Shown here one piece after another: positions 25,634-35,559 of a DNA stretch of 37,465 nucleotides. Both the position numbers and the translations under genes were made by a program. The notes beneath the pieces were generated by a model. That model made no database searches. It had not been told where the DNA came from and worked only from the letters and a program-made list of their open reading frames with translations. Position 1 is the first letter of the stretch. Each line of letters starts with the position of its first letter. The DNA comes from Alcaligenaceae bacterium (GTDB lineage Bacteria > Pseudomonadota > Gammaproteobacteria > Burkholderiales > Burkholderiaceae_B), in the NCBI GenBank assembly GCA_012839585.1, contig DUNB01000061.1:1-37465 (forward strand). Reading direction: 5' to 3'.

Positions 25634-27226
25634 ATGGAGTGGATGGCAGACCCAACGGCTTGGGCCGGGTTATTTACGCTAGTTATTTTAGAAATAGTAC
25701 TAGGCATTGATAACTTAATTTTTATCGCGATTTTGGTGGATAAACTACCACCACACCAACGCGATAAAGCTCGTGTTATCGGATTGTCCTTAGCGTTATT
25801 AATGCGTTTGGGTTTGCTCACGATCATGTCATGGCTCATCACCTTGACCGAGCCGTGGTTTAGCCTGCTTGGACACCAGTTCTCGGGCCGAGACGTCATA
25901 TTGATCGTAGGGGGCTTATTCCTACTCTTTAAGGGTACGCTGGAAATACGCGAACGGCTGGATCCCACGGTGCAACACGCCTCGGGTTCACGCATGTACG
26001 CCAGTTTCTGGGTGATCGTCACGCAGATCGTGATTCTAGACGCGGTGTTCTCCATCGATGCGGTGATTACTGCGGTCGGGATGGTGGAGCACCTATCCGT
26101 CATGATGATTGCGGTACTGATTGCAATTGGTTTGATGATTGTGGCCTCCAAACCGCTCACTACCTTTGTGAACAAACACCCCACGGTTGTGATTCTGTGT
26201 TTGGGTTTCTTACTCATGATCGGTTTCTCGCTCTTGGCAGAGGGTTACGGTGTGGCAGTGCCTAAAGGGTACCTCTATGCCGCCATTGCTTTCTCGGTCA
26301 TGGTAGAGGCTTTAAACCAAATTGCCCACCGCAACCAACGTAAGGCTGAGGCACGCCGTCCGATGCGTGAGCGCACCGCGGAAACCGTTTTACGCATGTT
26401 GGGTAAACGCCCCATGACAGAAAGCGAAAACACGGGCGACAATATCGACCACCCCACGCAGGACCCGAGTCTCGTCTTTGGTACAGAGGAGCGCAACATG
26501 GTCAGTGGGGTACTGACCTTATCAGAGCGTAATGTGCGTTCGATTATGACCCCGCGTAACGATGTGACCTGGGTCAATATCGAAGACTCTCCTGAATATA
26601 TACGGGCCTATATCGACAGCGAGCCACACAGCTATGTGCCTGTGTGCCGAGGTACCTTGGACGAGGTCATCGGTTTAGGTCAGGCCAAAGAGCTGATTGC
26701 GGACCTGATTACGTATAACCACATCCAAATTAACAAACTACGCGAACCGATCATCGTGCACGAATCCATTGGGATTTTGCAGTTGATGGAGCTCTTCAAA
26801 GAGGCGCGTAGCCAGTTAGCCTTGGTGGCCGATGAGTTTGGTGCCATTGAGGGCGTGGTGACGCCTATTGATATTTTCGAGGCCATTGCCGGTGAGTTCC
26901 CTGACGAAGATGAAATCCCCGATATTGTGGTCTTGGGTGAAAATAAATGGTTGGTCGATGGGGCGGCAGACCTGCGCCATCTGGAACAAGTTTTAGAGAT
27001 CGATGGCTTGGTCGACGAGAGCGAGGAGTACTCCACCTTAGCGGGTTACCTGCTAGGACGCTTTGGCGCACTTCCCAAACCCGAAGACAGCTGTGATCTG
27101 GAATGGGGACCGTACGAATTACATTTCACGGTTAAGCAACTAGAGAACCGTCGTATTGCCAGCGTAGCCATTGAGCGCAGACGCCTGCAGGACGACCTCT
27201 ACTCTTCTGAAGAACGCAATGAGTAA
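25634..27226 (+). CDS. TerC-family membrane protein with CBS and CorC/HlyC domains
   Basis: The 530-aa protein is of the YoaE/YegH type. The first ~235 residues form a seven-helix TerC domain with acidic residues in membrane ([26 protein letters not shown]). A basic linker follows, then a CBS pair (about 295-420, SIMTPRNDV and [20 protein letters not shown]) and a C-terminal CorC/HlyC transporter-associated domain (about 435-520, [18 protein letters not shown]). TerC proteins are linked to metal (Mn) export and membrane stress. It is followed after 8 nt by uppP. Confidence 0.9.
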   Translation: MEWMADPTAWAGLFTLVILEIVLGIDNLIFIAILVDKLPPHQRDKARVIGLSLALLMRLGLLTIMSWLITLTEPWFSLLGHQFSGRDVILIVGGLFLLFKGTLEIRERLDPTVQHASGSRMYASFWVIVTQIVILDAVFSIDAVITAVGMVEHLSVMMIAVLIAIGLMIVASKPLTTFVNKHPTVVILCLGFLLMIGFSLLAEGYGVAVPKGYLYAAIAFSVMVEALNQIAHRNQRKAEARRPMRERTAETVLRMLGKRPMTESENTGDNIDHPTQDPSLVFGTEERNMVSGVLTLSERNVRSIMTPRNDVTWVNIEDSPEYIRAYIDSEPHSYVPVCRGTLDEVIGLGQAKELIADLITYNHIQINKLREPIIVHESIGILQLMELFKEARSQLALVADEFGAIEGVVTPIDIFEAIAGEFPDEDEIPDIVVLGENKWLVDGAADLRHLEQVLEIDGLVDESEEYSTLAGYLLGRFGALPKPEDSCDLEWGPYELHFTVKQLENRRIASVAIERRRLQDDLYSSEERNE

Positions 27227-27234
27227 GGCGGAGC

Positions 27235-28086
27235 ATGATTGAGTATCACTGGTATTTGTTAAAAGCGTTGTTGTTGGGTCTGATCGAAGGGTTTACGGAG
27301 TTCATCCCCGTATCCAGCACCGCGCATTTGTTGATATTGGCGGAATGGATTGCATTCCCCTCGGACGCCAATAAAGTGTTCGAGGTCGTGATTCAGTTTG
27401 GATCGATTTTGGCGGTGATTTGGCTATTCCGCGCTCGTATCATCCAGTTGATCTCTGGCGTGTTATCGGGCGATAGGGCTGAAATCCTATTCATGCGCAA
27501 TCTGCTGTTAGCGTTTATGCCGGCCGCCGTGATCGGGGCGTTCAGCATCAAATACATCAAAATGCTCTTTCATAACCCTTTGGTGTTTGTCTTCACCTTG
27601 GTCGGGGGCGGTTTGATCATGTTGTGGGTAGAACGTAAACCCGAATACGCTAAACACGGCAGCAATGAAACCGCGACCTCCGTCCGTGCCACCGCACACA
27701 CCATGGAGGAAATCACCTGGAAACAAGCCTTGATCGTGGGCTTTGCCCAGTGTTTGGCCATGGTGCCTGGCACTTCCAGATCTGGGGCCACTATTGTGAG
27801 CGGGATGCTATCAGGCATCCACCGCAAAACCGCCACTGAATTTTCCTTCTTTTTAGCCATGCCCACCATGTTGGCCGCCACTGTTTATGACTTGTATAAA
27901 AACGGTGCCGCGCTCAGCCCCGATCAGACATGGGGCATTGTAGTAGGGTTTGTGGCGGCCTTTTTCAGCGCCTTATTCCTGGTAAAAGCCGTACTACGCT
28001 TTGTATCCCGTTACACATACCGTCCTTTTGCTTGGTATAGAATAGGACTGGGTATGGTTGTCTTATGCTGGCTGTACTTACGTTAA
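27235..28086 (+). CDS. uppP: Undecaprenyl-diphosphatase (BacA type)
   Basis: The 283-aa integral membrane enzyme recycles undecaprenyl diphosphate to the monophosphate for peptidoglycan and polysaccharide synthesis and gives bacitracin resistance. Both catalytic motifs are intact: EGFTEFIPVSSTAH (15-28) and PGTSRSGAT (about 178-186). Length is normal. A GGCGGAGC ribosome site overlaps the intergenic gap after the TerC-type gene, indicating one operon. Confidence 0.96.
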   Translation: MIEYHWYLLKALLLGLIEGFTEFIPVSSTAHLLILAEWIAFPSDANKVFEVVIQFGSILAVIWLFRARIIQLISGVLSGDRAEILFMRNLLLAFMPAAVIGAFSIKYIKMLFHNPLVFVFTLVGGGLIMLWVERKPEYAKHGSNETATSVRATAHTMEEITWKQALIVGFAQCLAMVPGTSRSGATIVSGMLSGIHRKTATEFSFFLAMPTMLAATVYDLYKNGAALSPDQTWGIVVGFVAAFFSALFLVKAVLRFVSRYTYRPFAWYRIGLGMVVLCWLYLR

Positions 28087-28113
28087 TGGCATAACACCTA
28101 CAGGCATAGCACC

Positions 28114-28148
28114 CTTGACATCCTCCCCGCCCTGAACGGCGGGGTTTT
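28114..28148 (+). terminator. GC-rich hairpin (CTTGACATCCTCCCCGCC type), terminator or IS605-like end
   Basis: CCCCGCC (28125-28131), loop CTGAAC, and GGCGGGG (28138-28144) are followed by TTTT. It can end the uppP transcript. The preceding CTTGACATCCT together with this hairpin resembles the repeat often seen at the ends of IS200/IS605/TnpB elements and as stand-alone copies, from memory. No tnpA or tnpB is nearby. Confidence 0.6.
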
Positions 28149-28179
28149 CCGCGCAATCTGATAAATCAAGGAGACCCAC

Positions 28180-29109
28180 ATGCAACAAAATGAAGCCGCA
28201 GCAGTTTGGTTAGAACAGCCCACACCTACCGGCTTAGGGCAGCAATTAGCGGATAAATGGCAGAAAAAGGAATTTATCTCCATCGCAGGTGCGTATGATC
28301 CTATTGGCGGCTTATTAGCTCGTCAAGCCGGTTTTGAGGCGCTGTACCTATCGGGCGGTGCGTTGACCGCGTCCTTGGGCTTGCCGGATTTGGGTTTGAT
28401 CACCATGGATGAGTTGGTGGATCGCGCCCGCGCCATCGTGCGTGCCGTGCGTATTCCCTTGGTGGTGGATGGCGACACCGGTTTCGGTGAGGCCTTAAAT
28501 ACGATGCGCTTAGTGCGTGAATTAGAAGACGTAGGAGTGGCCGCGGTACAGCTAGAGGATCAGGTTTTACCTAAAAAATGCGGACATTTGAATGGTAAAC
28601 AGCTCGTCACCCCCGATGAAATGGCACAAAAAATTGCGGCCGCCGCCCGTGCGCGTCGTGATTTGCGCATTATTGCTCGTACGGATGCGGTGGCAACCGA
28701 AGGCCTAGACGCCGCCATCGACCGCGCACGCCGCTACGTAGAAGCCGGTGCCGATGCGATTTTCCCAGAGGCGTTGGTAGACGAAGAGCAGTTCAAAGCC
28801 TTTGCCGCGGCCATTGATGCGCCCCTGTTGGCGAATATGACCGAGTTTGGTCGTACACCACAGACCTCTGCCAAGCAGTTCGAGCAAATGGGCTACGCCA
28901 TGGCCATCTGGCCCGTATCCAGCCTACGCATCGCCGCCAAAGCCCAAGAGGCCTTCTACAACGAACTAAAACAAACCGGCACCGCAGCAGGGCAAGTCAA
29001 ACACATGCAAACCCGCGCTGACCTCTATGAACTCATAAACTATTTTGGTTATGAATCACTGGACAGCAGCATCCAACGCACCATCGTGCCTGATGTACTA
29101 GATGATTAG
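28180..29109 (+). CDS. prpB: 2-methylisocitrate lyase-like enzyme (isocitrate lyase/PEP mutase family)
   Basis: The 309-aa TIM-barrel lyase carries the catalytic loop LPKKCGHLNGK (Cys134), the metal and substrate residues in VDGDTGFGEALN, LEDQVLPKKCGH and IIARTDA, and SSLRIAAKA near the end. These features fit PrpB, which splits 2-methylisocitrate to pyruvate and succinate in propionate catabolism. The active loop reads KKCGHLNGK rather than the KRCGHRP-type of E. coli PrpB, so a related oxaloacetate- or carboxyphosphonate-acting lyase is possible. prpC and acnD are not in the window. AGGAG is 8 nt before the ATG. Confidence 0.8.
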   Translation: MQQNEAAAVWLEQPTPTGLGQQLADKWQKKEFISIAGAYDPIGGLLARQAGFEALYLSGGALTASLGLPDLGLITMDELVDRARAIVRAVRIPLVVDGDTGFGEALNTMRLVRELEDVGVAAVQLEDQVLPKKCGHLNGKQLVTPDEMAQKIAAAARARRDLRIIARTDAVATEGLDAAIDRARRYVEAGADAIFPEALVDEEQFKAFAAAIDAPLLANMTEFGRTPQTSAKQFEQMGYAMAIWPVSSLRIAAKAQEAFYNELKQTGTAAGQVKHMQTRADLYELINYFGYESLDSSIQRTIVPDVLDD

Positions 29110-29137
29110 AATTAATTGATATAAGTGAGAAAGGCCG

Positions 29138-29167
29138 AGCATCAATCACACATCATGCTGTTTTTTT
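29138..29167 (+). terminator. Possible terminator of prpB-like gene
   Basis: A 5-bp stem AGCAT/ATGCT with a 12-nt loop is followed by G and seven T. It overlaps the 3' end of lpxH on the other strand. The stem is weak. Confidence 0.4.
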
Positions 29168-29985
29168 AATTTGAATTTCAGCGGTGCTTGATGCTGGCGG
29201 TGCAAGGTCATTTGCCCGTCTGCGTGCAAGGCCAGCCAGCCCGATCGCGTTGGGTTGCTATGATCGAACTCCCAATCGGGCAACACGATACGGCTATAGA
29301 TTCGCCCTTCGTCATCTTGCATACGATGTAGGGCGGGACGGTGCGTGTGGCCGTGCAGCAAAATATTTTCGTCGTAGGCCCGCAGTAAATCCATGCAGGC
29401 GATCTCGTTCACATCGGTGATGTGTTCCGCCGACATGACCTGCTGTTTGTTTTTGCTACGCTTGCGTAAGCCCCCGGCAATGGCCAGACGCCAGCTCAGT
29501 GGCAGGGCTAAAAATAGCTGTTGGACGCGCTTGTTACGCACACGGCGTCTAAAGTTTTGATATGACACATCATCGGTGCAGAGTTCGTCGCCATGCGTTA
29601 ACAACATGCGATGGTGGTCGGTCTGCAAAATGACCTGATCATCCAACATCTGGGCGCCCACATAGTGCGCCATACGCGGGTTCAACAAAAAGTCTCTGTT
29701 GCCACGCATAAAGAAAATAGGGATGTCCTGGGCGGCATCCCTGAAATGGTAGATGGCATGGGCCAGCCACGGGGGCGGGTCCATGGCCAAATCCGCCCCG
29801 ACCCAAGCATGGAAAATATCCCCACACAGGATCAGAGCCTTGGCTTCTTTTTGGGCTTGCTTTAAAAACTGATAAAACGCCTGTGCGGTCTTGGGGCTAT
29901 TGGGCCCCAAATGAATATCCGCAGCAAGCCATACCTCGCCATGCAGTTGAAGTTTACTCAACAAGGGTGGCGCTTTCGATAACAA
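29146..29985 (-). CDS. lpxH: UDP-2,3-diacylglucosamine diphosphatase
   Basis: The 279-aa calcineurin-like phosphoesterase makes lipid X in lipid A synthesis. Metal motifs appear in order: LAADIHLG (Asp23, His25), [30 protein letters not shown] and LHGHTHRP. The size is somewhat longer than the 240-aa E. coli enzyme, mainly at the ends. The start overlaps the cyclophilin gene by 32 nt in another frame. The ppi-lpxH order is usual in betaproteobacteria. Confidence 0.93.
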   Translation of the reverse strand: MLSKAPPLLSKLQLHGEVWLAADIHLGPNSPKTAQAFYQFLKQAQKEAKALILCGDIFHAWVGADLAMDPPPWLAHAIYHFRDAAQDIPIFFMRGNRDFLLNPRMAHYVGAQMLDDQVILQTDHHRMLLTHGDELCTDDVSYQNFRRRVRNKRVQQLFLALPLSWRLAIAGGLRKRSKNKQQVMSAEHITDVNEIACMDLLRAYDENILLHGHTHRPALHRMQDDEGRIYSRIVLPDWEFDHSNPTRSGWLALHADGQMTLHRQHQAPLKFKLKKQHDV

Positions 29986-30601
29986 CGTCCTCTACAGGCA
30001 CGTCTTGGTGGAACCCTTTGCTACCAGTTTTCACGCCTTTGATCGCGTCGACAATATCGGTGCCTTCAACCACTTTACCGAATACGGCATAGCCCCAACC
30101 GTTAGGAGTCGGGTTCGTGTGGTTCAAGAAATCGTTGTCTGCCACGTTGATAAAGAACTGAGCTGTCGCAGAGTGTGGATCGTTAGTACGAGCCATGGCC
30201 AAGGTGTAACGATCGTTTTTTAGACCATTATTGGCTTCGTTTTCGATAGGAGCCAAGGTGTCTTTTTGGGCCATGCCGACTTCGAAACCACCGCCTTGCA
30301 CCATGAAGTTATTGATCACACGGTGAAAAATCGTACCGTCGTAAAAGCCAGACTTAACGTAGCTCAAAAAGTTCTCAACGGTTTTAGGGGCTTTTTCGGC
30401 ATTTAACTCAATGGTGATATCGCCTTTGTTGGTTTTCAATAGAACTTGAGGGTTAGTGCTCATGGATGTAGTACCTTGTGTGGTAGAGGTTGAGGTGGCC
30501 TGAGCAGTAGATAGGGTCAACGCCGCCATCATCAAGCCAAGCAAAAAAATAGCAGTGCGCGGTAGGCGCAATGCCTGTCTTATAGTGAAGTATTGCATCA
30601 T
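29954..30601 (-). CDS. Peptidyl-prolyl cis-trans isomerase, cyclophilin type, with N-terminal signal
   Basis: From ATG 30601 (GGAAG 8 nt upstream) the product has 215 aa. A basic start and hydrophobic stretch ([20 protein letters not shown]) predict a signal peptide for export, followed by a Thr/Ser-rich linker and a complete cyclophilin domain. That domain includes [37 protein letters not shown] (catalytic Arg), [20 protein letters not shown] and [13 protein letters not shown]. An internal ATG at 30463 (MSTNPQVLL) would give a cytoplasmic PpiB-sized protein from the same gene. A GTG at 30628 overlapping the upstream stop is an alternative start. It speeds proline isomerization in folding, in the periplasm if exported. 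Confidence 0.9.
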   Translation of the reverse strand: MMQYFTIRQALRLPRTAIFLLGLMMAALTLSTAQATSTSTTQGTTSMSTNPQVLLKTNKGDITIELNAEKAPKTVENFLSYVKSGFYDGTIFHRVINNFMVQGGGFEVGMAQKDTLAPIENEANNGLKNDRYTLAMARTNDPHSATAQFFINVADNDFLNHTNPTPNGWGYAVFGKVVEGTDIVDAIKGVKTGSKGFHQDVPVEDVVIESATLVE

Positions 30602-30624
30602 TGTAAAGGCTTCCGTAGTAGAGA

Positions 30625-31311
30625 TCACTGTTGCATCAGGTATTCGGTGTCTTGGGTGCGCTCGGTATTGCCGGCGCGTTTAAAGGACTCGTGAGCCATC
30701 ATCAGCTGCAGTTCGCCTTGGTTTTGTAAGGCCAACGCATAATTGGGGTTGGCGGTCAACGCCATATCTAAAGCCTCTTGGGCTAAATCCAATTTGTTTT
30801 GTCGCATGTACTCGGTGGCCAGATTGTTCCAGGGCTCCGGTAATTCGGGATAAAAAATCGTTAATTGTCGATACGATTCAATAGCCTCATTGTGCTGGCC
30901 GGCTTGGGAATAGGCCCGACCCTGTAAAAACAGCAATTGTACATCCACACCGATTTCAGCTTGGGCCTCGCGCTGTTCTAAACGACGCGCAATGGCGGCT
31001 AAAGCCTCTTGGTTTTGACCATTATTCAACATGGTGGTGATGCGATCGGTGACCGCTTTTGGGGTCATTGGCAAAGAGGTATCCACCTTGGGCGTCAGAG
31101 CGTCTAGGACACGGACTAACGGTTTCCAGCCCCGAACGGCTTCGGGCTCAGCGTCAAAAATCGGTGTTTGCTGTGCCTGTGCAGACCACGCCAGCCCAAG
31201 GCTACAGCACACCGCTGCGATAACTTTATAAAAGAATGGGGGTGATTTTTGCACAGACAAGATCCCTATAAGGCGTAAAGGTAAAACAATAAGGGGCATT
31301 ATAAACGACAC
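30625..31311 (-). CDS. Tetratricopeptide-repeat exported protein
   Basis: The 228-aa product has an N-terminal hydrophobic segment (about 30-46, ending AWSAQAQ) that looks like a signal peptide after a long leader, so the true start may lie downstream of 31311. Tandem TPR-like helices follow (about 90-210: [71 protein letters not shown]). It is probably a periplasmic scaffold of unknown partner. Its TGA lies 24 nt before the cyclophilin start, so it belongs to the same transcript with lpxH. Confidence 0.8.
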   Translation of the reverse strand: MSFIMPLIVLPLRLIGILSVQKSPPFFYKVIAAVCCSLGLAWSAQAQQTPIFDAEPEAVRGWKPLVRVLDALTPKVDTSLPMTPKAVTDRITTMLNNGQNQEALAAIARRLEQREAQAEIGVDVQLLFLQGRAYSQAGQHNEAIESYRQLTIFYPELPEPWNNLATEYMRQNKLDLAQEALDMALTANPNYALALQNQGELQLMMAHESFKRAGNTERTQDTEYLMQQ

Positions 31312-31380
31312 GCGCTTGAGTAGCCTTGTTATACTGAAAGATGACTTATTTTAGCCATTTATTTTCAGACTACATCCTAT

Positions 31381-32829
31381 ATGTTGCGTATTTATAGCTC
31401 TCTATCGCGTACCAAAGAAACCTTTCAACCCATAGAGCCGGGCAAAGTCCGCATGTATGTATGCGGGATGACCGTCTATGATTTTTGTCATTTGGGTCAC
31501 GCGCGCATGCTGGTTAGCTTTGATGTGATTCAACGCTGGCTGCGCACCATGGGCTATCAGGTGCAATACGTACGTAATATTACGGACATCGATGACAAGA
31601 TCATCCGTCGCGCCGTAGAACGTAACCAACGCATGCAGGACGTCACTGCTTTTTATATCGATGCCATGCACGCCGATGAAAAAGCCTTGAACGTGCAGTC
31701 GCCGGACTTTGAGCCGCGCGCCACCCAACACGTGGGTGATATGTTGGGCATCATTAAACTGTTAGAGGACAAAGGCCTGGCCTACCAAGGCGATGATGGC
31801 GACGTGAACTACGCCGTGCGCCAGTTCCAAGGTTACGGCAAACTGTCCGGCAAATCCTTGGACGATCTACGTGCGGGCGAACGCGTGGCAGTCTCTACCG
31901 GCAAACGCGATCCGCTGGACTTTGTGCTGTGGAAAGCCGCCAAAGATGACGAGCCTGCTGAATCCAAATGGGAATCGCCGTATGGATTAGGCCGTCCCGG
32001 CTGGCACATCGAATGTTCCGCCATGAGCAACGCCTTATTAGGCATGCCCTTGGATATCCATGGCGGCGGGCCGGACCTCAAATTCCCACACCACGAAAAC
32101 GAAATCGCCCAATCCGAGGGCGCGTTTGGGGGCGAAATGGCCTCGGTGTGGATGCATTGTGGTCCATTGATGGTGGACGCAGACAAAATGTCCAAATCCT
32201 TGGGCAATTTCCGCACCATCCGCCAAACCGTCGCGGGTGATATTGCTGACGACCAGGCCACCTATCAGGCCAACCCGCGCGAGGCGGAGATGCTGCGCTT
32301 TTTCATCGTGCGCAATCACTACCGCAGCACCCAAAACTACGCCCCAGACAACTTATTCGATGCACAGCAGGCGTTAGATCGCTTGTACCAAACCCTGGCG
32401 AACATCCCACCGGCCAAATACGATGGCATTGATTGGGACAGTGATTTTGCCAAACGATTCCGAGACGCCATGAACGACGACTTTAATACCGCCGGTGCGG
32501 TAGCGGTCTTGTTCGACATGGCCAATCAGGCGAACCGTGAAAAATCCGCTAATCTGACCGCGCAGATGAAAGCCTTGGGTGGCGTATTAGGCTTATTACA
32601 AACCGATCCGCAGCTTTACCTACGATCCAGTACCCGTTATCTAAAGGACGCCGTACAAAGCGATTCCCAGTTATCCAATGCGGACATTGATGCGCTGGTC
32701 GCACAACGTCAAACCGCCAAAGACAACAGGGACTTTGCCGCCGCCGATGCCATTCGTGATCAGCTCAAAGCCCAAGGCATCGAATTGGAAGACAAAGCAG
32801 GTGGCTTAACCCAGTGGCGTCGCGCCTAA
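31381..32829 (+). CDS. cysS: Cysteinyl-tRNA synthetase
   Basis: The 482-aa class I synthetase has zinc Cys28 in [13 protein letters not shown]-type HLGH at 37-40, zinc residues in GWHIECSAM and [10 protein letters not shown], and KMSKS at 269-273. The C-terminal DALR-like helical and short anticodon-binding parts are complete. It charges tRNA-Cys. It is divergent from the TPR gene with a 69-nt gap, and starts a rightward run of housekeeping genes. Confidence 0.97.
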   Translation: MLRIYSSLSRTKETFQPIEPGKVRMYVCGMTVYDFCHLGHARMLVSFDVIQRWLRTMGYQVQYVRNITDIDDKIIRRAVERNQRMQDVTAFYIDAMHADEKALNVQSPDFEPRATQHVGDMLGIIKLLEDKGLAYQGDDGDVNYAVRQFQGYGKLSGKSLDDLRAGERVAVSTGKRDPLDFVLWKAAKDDEPAESKWESPYGLGRPGWHIECSAMSNALLGMPLDIHGGGPDLKFPHHENEIAQSEGAFGGEMASVWMHCGPLMVDADKMSKSLGNFRTIRQTVAGDIADDQATYQANPREAEMLRFFIVRNHYRSTQNYAPDNLFDAQQALDRLYQTLANIPPAKYDGIDWDSDFAKRFRDAMNDDFNTAGAVAVLFDMANQANREKSANLTAQMKALGGVLGLLQTDPQLYLRSSTRYLKDAVQSDSQLSNADIDALVAQRQTAKDNRDFAAADAIRDQLKAQGIELEDKAGGLTQWRRA

Positions 32830-32841
32830 TTGGTGGACACC

Positions 32842-33468
32842 ATGTGCGCTATACCCGCCTATTGGGATGCCGCTAAAACGCAGCTGATGAAAAATGATCG
32901 GATTCTGCGTAAAATTATTCCCAGTTACGATTGCGATCCGCACCTACCTGCGGTTTCGCCTTTTGTAACGCTGGTGCGGGCGATTTTGGCTCAACGGGCC
33001 AGTCGCCAAACCGCACGCACGCAGTGGCTACGGTTTTCCGAACAATACGGTTTACAACCTAATCCTGAAAATATCGCTATACTTTCGGCTGGTTGTTTAC
33101 AACAAATTGGTTTGCCGCTGCGCAAAGCAGAATATATCATTGGCGTATCGCAACATTTTGCCCAAGGGCGTATAGACCTGACCACGTTAGACCAAATGGA
33201 CAACGAACAGGTCATCCAACGCCTATGTGAGATACGTGGGGTCGGACGATGGACGGCCGAAATGTTTTTAATTTTTAACTTGCGTCGTGCCGATGTGTTG
33301 CCCTTGGATGATGCGGCCTTATTAAAGGCCATTTCAATGCATTATTTTAGTGGCGAGCCGGTATCGCGTTTCGAGGCCCGCGAGGTCGCCCAGGCGTGGG
33401 CGCCTTGGTGTACTGTGGCAACGTGGCATTTATGGCGCAGCGTCAACGCTGTGGCTGTGCATTATTAA
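32842..33468 (+). CDS. DNA-3-methyladenine glycosylase (AlkA-like HhH family)
   Basis: The 208-aa base-excision glycosylase has a helix-hairpin-helix [15 protein letters not shown] (131-145) followed by [11 protein letters not shown], with Asp157 as the catalytic acid. It lacks the N-terminal domain of E. coli AlkA and resembles short AlkA/MAG-type enzymes that remove alkylated purines. I chose ATG 32842 rather than the TTG at 32830; GGTGG lies just upstream. It lies between cysS and accA, an order shared with other Alcaligenaceae as I recall. Confidence 0.87.
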   Translation: MCAIPAYWDAAKTQLMKNDRILRKIIPSYDCDPHLPAVSPFVTLVRAILAQRASRQTARTQWLRFSEQYGLQPNPENIAILSAGCLQQIGLPLRKAEYIIGVSQHFAQGRIDLTTLDQMDNEQVIQRLCEIRGVGRWTAEMFLIFNLRRADVLPLDDAALLKAISMHYFSGEPVSRFEAREVAQAWAPWCTVATWHLWRSVNAVAVHY

Positions 33469-33485
33469 TACGAGCTAAGACTACA

Positions 33486-34451
33486 ATGCGAAATACATTC
33501 CTAGAGTTCGAGCAACCCATTGCAGAACTTGAACAAAAAATAGACGAACTGCGATTTGTACAGGCGGACTCCGCTGTGGATATTTCCGAAGAGGTCAGCC
33601 GTCTACAGCAAAAAAGTCAGGCTTTGGCGCGTAGTATCTACGCAAAGCTAACCCCATGGCAAACCGCGTTGGTCGCTCGCCACCCACAGCGTCCATACAC
33701 CTTGGACTATGTGCGCGAAATCTTCACCGATTTCCATGAATTACACGGCGACCGCATGTACGCGGATGACAAAGCCATTGTGGGCGGTATGGCTCGATTC
33801 AACGGCACCCCCTGTATGGTGATTGGTCACCAAAAAGGCCGTGACACTAAAGAACGCGCTAAACGCAACTTTGGTATGCCACGCCCAGAGGGCTACCGCA
33901 AGGCGCTACGCCTAATGCGTTTGGCTGAAAAATTCCAGCTTCCCATCTTTACCTTTGTGGACACCCCCGGTGCGTATCCTGGTATTGGTGCCGAGGAACG
34001 CGGCCAGTCCGAGGCCATTGGTCATAACCTTTATGCTATGGCGGAACTCAAAGTGCCCATTATCTCCACCATCATTGGTGAAGGCGGTTCCGGTGGTGCT
34101 TTGGCGATTGCCGTAGGCGACGTGGTAATGATGCTGCAATACGCCACCTATGCTGTGATTTCCCCCGAAGGCTGTGCGTCGATCTTATGGCGCAGCGCAG
34201 AAAAAGCCTCTACCGCCGCAGAGGCTTTGGCCATTACCGCAGACCGCCTCAAAGACTTTGGTTTGATCGATCGCGTGGTCAACGAACCCGTCGGCGGTGC
34301 ACACCGTGACCCATCCACCATGTCACGTCAATTAAGCCGTGCCTTGGCAGATGCATTGCGTCAGGTGTCTGGCTTGTCCGCGGATCAACTACGTGAACAG
34401 CGCCTAGAGCGTCTACTGTCCTACGGCCGCTACCAAGAAGGTCGCAGCTAA
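33486..34451 (+). CDS. accA: Acetyl-CoA carboxylase carboxyltransferase subunit alpha
   Basis: The 321-aa product matches the usual length (about 319). The start [22 protein letters not shown] is the family's typical N-terminus; the frame runs further up inside the glycosylase gene but that is not coding. Motifs include [58 protein letters not shown] and [15 protein letters not shown]. With AccD it transfers carboxyl from biotin to acetyl-CoA to make malonyl-CoA for fatty acids. Confidence 0.96.
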   Translation: MRNTFLEFEQPIAELEQKIDELRFVQADSAVDISEEVSRLQQKSQALARSIYAKLTPWQTALVARHPQRPYTLDYVREIFTDFHELHGDRMYADDKAIVGGMARFNGTPCMVIGHQKGRDTKERAKRNFGMPRPEGYRKALRLMRLAEKFQLPIFTFVDTPGAYPGIGAEERGQSEAIGHNLYAMAELKVPIISTIIGEGGSGGALAIAVGDVVMMLQYATYAVISPEGCASILWRSAEKASTAAEALAITADRLKDFGLIDRVVNEPVGGAHRDPSTMSRQLSRALADALRQVSGLSADQLREQRLERLLSYGRYQEGRS

Positions 34452-34457
34452 AACGTA

Positions 34458-35495
34458 GTGCATACCCCTCTTTCTATAGATCTGATAGCGCAGCTGGCGA
34501 ATCCACACATCGTCGCTGCGCTTCAACGATTAACGGCTCAGCTACCTGGTACCGATTTTGCAGTTGCCTGCAGTGGCGGGGTGGACTCGGCCATGTTGGG
34601 CTTGCACGCCAGCCTGTGGGCGCGTCAGCAGGGTAAAACCCTGCATTTTTTTCATGTGCATCATGGCTTGCAGCAACGGGCCGAGGGCTGGCTACAACAC
34701 GTACAAGATCTTGCGCAACGTTTAGGCGTGGCGTGCCATGCTACCCGTGTACAGGTGGACTTAAGCCAAGGCGATGGGATGGAGTCCGCCGCACGTACCG
34801 CACGTTATCAAGCCTTTCAGCAAATGGCCGCTCAAACCGGAGTACGTCATGTGTTTTTGGGCCATCACTTGGATGACCAGGCAGAAACGGTATTATTGCG
34901 ATTATTGCGGGGGGCGGGGCCTACCGGCATGGGGGCGATGGCCGAGCGCACCGAACGAGATGGTTTGGTTTATTTGCGCCCTTTGTTAAACATACCACGC
35001 AGCGACTTAATTACTGTGGCCAAACAATTCGCCGAACACACGGATTGGGAACCAGTTTGGGACCCCACCAATTTACAAGATGACTACACCCGAGGCGCGT
35101 TAAGAGAACGCCTAACCCCACATCTAAATGAACGCTGGCGGGGTTGGCAACGGGTTTTAGTACGCCATGCCCAACAAAGCCAGCAGGCCGATGAAATCCT
35201 GACCGAGGTCGCTGCCGCAGATTTAGCGCAGCTGGATCACAACACGGACGATCAAAGCTTCGATTTAGCCTTATGGCGAAAATTAAGTTCCGCCCGCCAA
35301 GCCTTAGTGTTACGGTATTGGTTGGGCCAGCAGGGCATGTTAATGCCCACGCAGGCCCGTTTAGATGACATGATGCGGCAGCTTAATCAGCTACATGCGC
35401 TGGGCTTTGATCGACAGATGCGCGTCAAACACGCCCACGCGTGGGTGTGCTGCCACAAAGGGCGCGTTTTTTTGCAGTTTGACACTAGCGCATAA
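34458..35495 (+). CDS. tilS: tRNA(Ile)-lysidine synthetase
   Basis: The 345-aa N-type PP-loop ATPase has SGGVDS at 39-44, LHFFHVHHGLQ and GHHLDDQAETVLLRLLRGAG. It converts C34 of tRNA-Ile(CAU) to lysidine so that it reads AUA. It is shorter than E. coli TilS (about 430) and lacks most of the C-terminal domain, normal for several betaproteobacteria. The start is GTG 34458, 6 nt after accA. Confidence 0.93.
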   Translation: MHTPLSIDLIAQLANPHIVAALQRLTAQLPGTDFAVACSGGVDSAMLGLHASLWARQQGKTLHFFHVHHGLQQRAEGWLQHVQDLAQRLGVACHATRVQVDLSQGDGMESAARTARYQAFQQMAAQTGVRHVFLGHHLDDQAETVLLRLLRGAGPTGMGAMAERTERDGLVYLRPLLNIPRSDLITVAKQFAEHTDWEPVWDPTNLQDDYTRGALRERLTPHLNERWRGWQRVLVRHAQQSQQADEILTEVAAADLAQLDHNTDDQSFDLALWRKLSSARQALVLRYWLGQQGMLMPTQARLDDMMRQLNQLHALGFDRQMRVKHAHAWVCCHKGRVFLQFDTSA

Positions 35496-35559
35496 AAAGC
35501 AAAATAGAATATTATTTTTTTTCGTGGCGTGAGCCAACTATTTTAAGTTTGTAAATACT

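Noticed and set aside
25630..26217. 195-aa frame antisense to the TerC-family gene
   Set aside because: Complement of a membrane-protein gene with no start signals.
28115..28120. Consensus -35 (TTGACA) before prpB
   Set aside because: The DNA 16-18 nt downstream is the GC hairpin, with no -10 hexamer; it is better explained as part of the repeat.
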